A stretch of DNA of 6,294 nucleotides from Candidatus Thiodiazotropha taylori (GTDB taxonomy: Bacteria; Pseudomonadota; Gammaproteobacteria; Chromatiales; Chromatiaceae). The stretch covers positions 1 to 6,294 of the forward strand of contig JAHRHW010000268.1 in the NCBI GenBank assembly GCA_019100305.1, in the 5' to 3' direction. Below the pieces are notes generated by a model. That model did not search any database and was not told where the DNA came from. It saw nothing but the letters and a program-made list of their open reading frames with translations. How positions within the stretch are numbered: position 1 is the first letter of the stretch; the number at the start of each line of letters is the position of its first letter. The position numbers and the translations under genes are program-made. Below, piece after piece: positions 5,182 to 6,294 of the stretch.

Positions 5182-6294
5182 CTATTCGGCGTCCTGAGCG
5201 GCATCCAGCAGGCGCTTGATGGGGAAGGGTCGGCAAACCCCGTATCCCTGCACAAAGTCAACCCCGATCGCCTCGAGTCGCTGCAGAATCTCCCCGGTTT
5301 CGACAAACTCGGCGATGGTCTCCAGCCCCATGATATGGCCGATACGATTGATCGCCTCCACCATCGATTCGTCGATCGCATTCTCGAGCATATCGTGAAC
5401 GAACGCTCCGTCGATTTTCAGATACTCCACCGGCAGATGTTTGAGATAGCCGAACGAGGAGAGACCACTGCCAAAATCGTCCAGGGCGAACTCACAGCCA
5501 TAGCGCTGCAGAGTGCGCATGAAATGCTCCGCCGAGGTGAGATTGGAGATGGCGGCCGTCTCGGTGACTTCGAAACAGAGCATACCTGCAGGGATATCCC
5601 GTTCCCTGATGGTCAGCAGTATCCACTGCAGAAACTCATCATCACAGACCGAATGGCCGGACAGATTGACAAAAAAGCGACGCCCTGAGTTCAGACAGGA
5701 GTCCCGGTTTTGGGTAATGAAGCGGGCCACCTGCTCCACTACCCAGTGATCCACGGAGGGCATCAACCCGAACCGTTCCGCTGCCGGAATGAAAGCGCCG
5801 GGCGGTATCAGATTTTCATCCTCATCGAGCAAACGGATCAGTACCTCCACATGGTCCTGCACCCCATCCTCATCGGTGAGAGATGAGATCGGTTGCACAT
5901 AGAGCGTAAAGCGGTCCTCTTCCAGGGCGGTTCGAATCCGGGTTACCCACTGGGTTTCGCCATGCCGCCTGGCTGCGGAGCTGTCCACTGAATCGTAGAT
6001 GTGGATTTTGTTGCGCCCCTCCTCCTTCGCGGTCAGGCAGGCGATATCCGCATAGCCGAGGATCTGTTCCACACTCTCGCTATGTCTGTCGATCGGCACC
6101 ATGCCGATGCTGAGACTCTGGGAGAAGGTCTTACCCTCCCAGGCAAAGCGGAATGCCTGAACCTCCTGGCGGATCGTCTCGGCAATCCGTTCCGCCACTT
6201 CCAATGTGCATTGGCTGAGCAGAATGCCGAACTCATCCCCGCCCAGACGGGCAATCAAATCACTGTTGCGGATCGAGCGTTTGATCAAGGCGGC
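5182..6294 (-). CDS. GGDEF-EAL cyclic-di-GMP enzyme, 5' end outside the window
   Basis: This cytoplasmic-facing signalling protein pairs a c-di-GMP synthase domain with a phosphodiesterase domain. About 370 residues are visible; the start, any sensor domain and the beginning of the GGDEF domain lie beyond 6294. Numbering from the Leu codon at 6288, G-G-D-E-F is at 16-20 and is preceded, five residues earlier, by the inhibitory-site R-N-S-D (7-10). The domain closes with A-K-E-E-G-R-N-K (87-94). The EAL domain begins near 115, with E-V-L-I-R (148-152) as its signature variant. The residues expected for catalysis are present: Glu148, Asn208, Glu240, Asp270-Asp271 (in D-D-F-G-S-G), Lys291, Glu327 and Gln347 (in Q-G-Y-G). 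Phosphodiesterase activity is therefore likely. Synthase activity is possible, but the upstream metal-binding and substrate residues cannot be seen. It converges on rapA with 41 bases between the stop codons. Confidence 0.95.
   Translation of the reverse strand, partial: AALIKRSIRNSDLIARLGGDEFGILLSQCTLEVAERIAETIRQEVQAFRFAWEGKTFSQSLSIGMVPIDRHSESVEQILGYADIACLTAKEEGRNKIHIYDSVDSSAARRHGETQWVTRIRTALEEDRFTLYVQPISSLTDEDGVQDHVEVLIRLLDEDENLIPPGAFIPAAERFGLMPSVDHWVVEQVARFITQNRDSCLNSGRRFFVNLSGHSVCDDEFLQWILLTIRERDIPAGMLCFEVTETAAISNLTSAEHFMRTLQRYGCEFALDDFGSGLSSFGYLKHLPVEYLKIDGAFVHDMLENAIDESMVEAINRIGHIMGLETIAEFVETGEILQRLEAIGVDFVQGYGVCRPFPIKRLLDAAQDAE

Overview
The window looks like ordinary chromosomal sequence from a free-living or symbiotic gammaproteobacterium. 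The main evidence is a full-length RapA that closely follows the Escherichia coli protein, with many blocks nearly identical from my memory of the family. Supporting evidence is a Pseudomonas-type cytochrome c551, a periplasmic PCu(A)C copper chaperone and a GGDEF-EAL protein. GC content is moderately high in genes and drops in the intergenic gaps. A respiring sulfur- or nitrogen-cycling lineage fits, but that is inference and the species cannot be named from sequence alone.

Layout, left to right. Positions 1-286 (minus) hold the 5' part of a secreted copper chaperone that runs off the window. Positions 287-606 are a gene-free gap with two successive minus-strand terminator-like hairpins and a candidate promoter for the chaperone. 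Positions 607-930 (minus) encode a small exported cytochrome c551-type electron carrier. It has a candidate promoter and a long AT-rich dyad upstream. Positions 1061-1486 (minus, probably extending to about 1594) encode a DUF123/GIY-YIG-like protein whose start codon is a puzzle. Positions 1591-2130 (minus) encode a YqhA/UPF0114 membrane protein. A 130-base divergent gap with paired CCTG/CAGG dyads separates it from rapA (2261-5140, plus), which ends in a clear rho-independent terminator. Positions 5182-6294 (minus, 5' end missing) encode a GGDEF-EAL cyclic-di-GMP protein that converges on rapA.

How the genes work together: the copper chaperone and cytochrome could both serve periplasmic respiration (copper supply to cytochrome oxidase, electron shuttling). 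They are separated by terminators and appear to be separate transcription units. The YqhA-like and DUF123 genes look like a two-gene unit, possibly translationally coupled. RapA (RNA polymerase recycling) and the c-di-GMP enzyme are stand-alone units.

I found no mobile element, CRISPR array, tRNA or rRNA, and no convincing undescribed multi-gene system. The points most worth a second look are the non-canonical start of the DUF123 gene, the dyad at 1049-1082, the tandem terminators at 451-571 and the dyads upstream of rapA.
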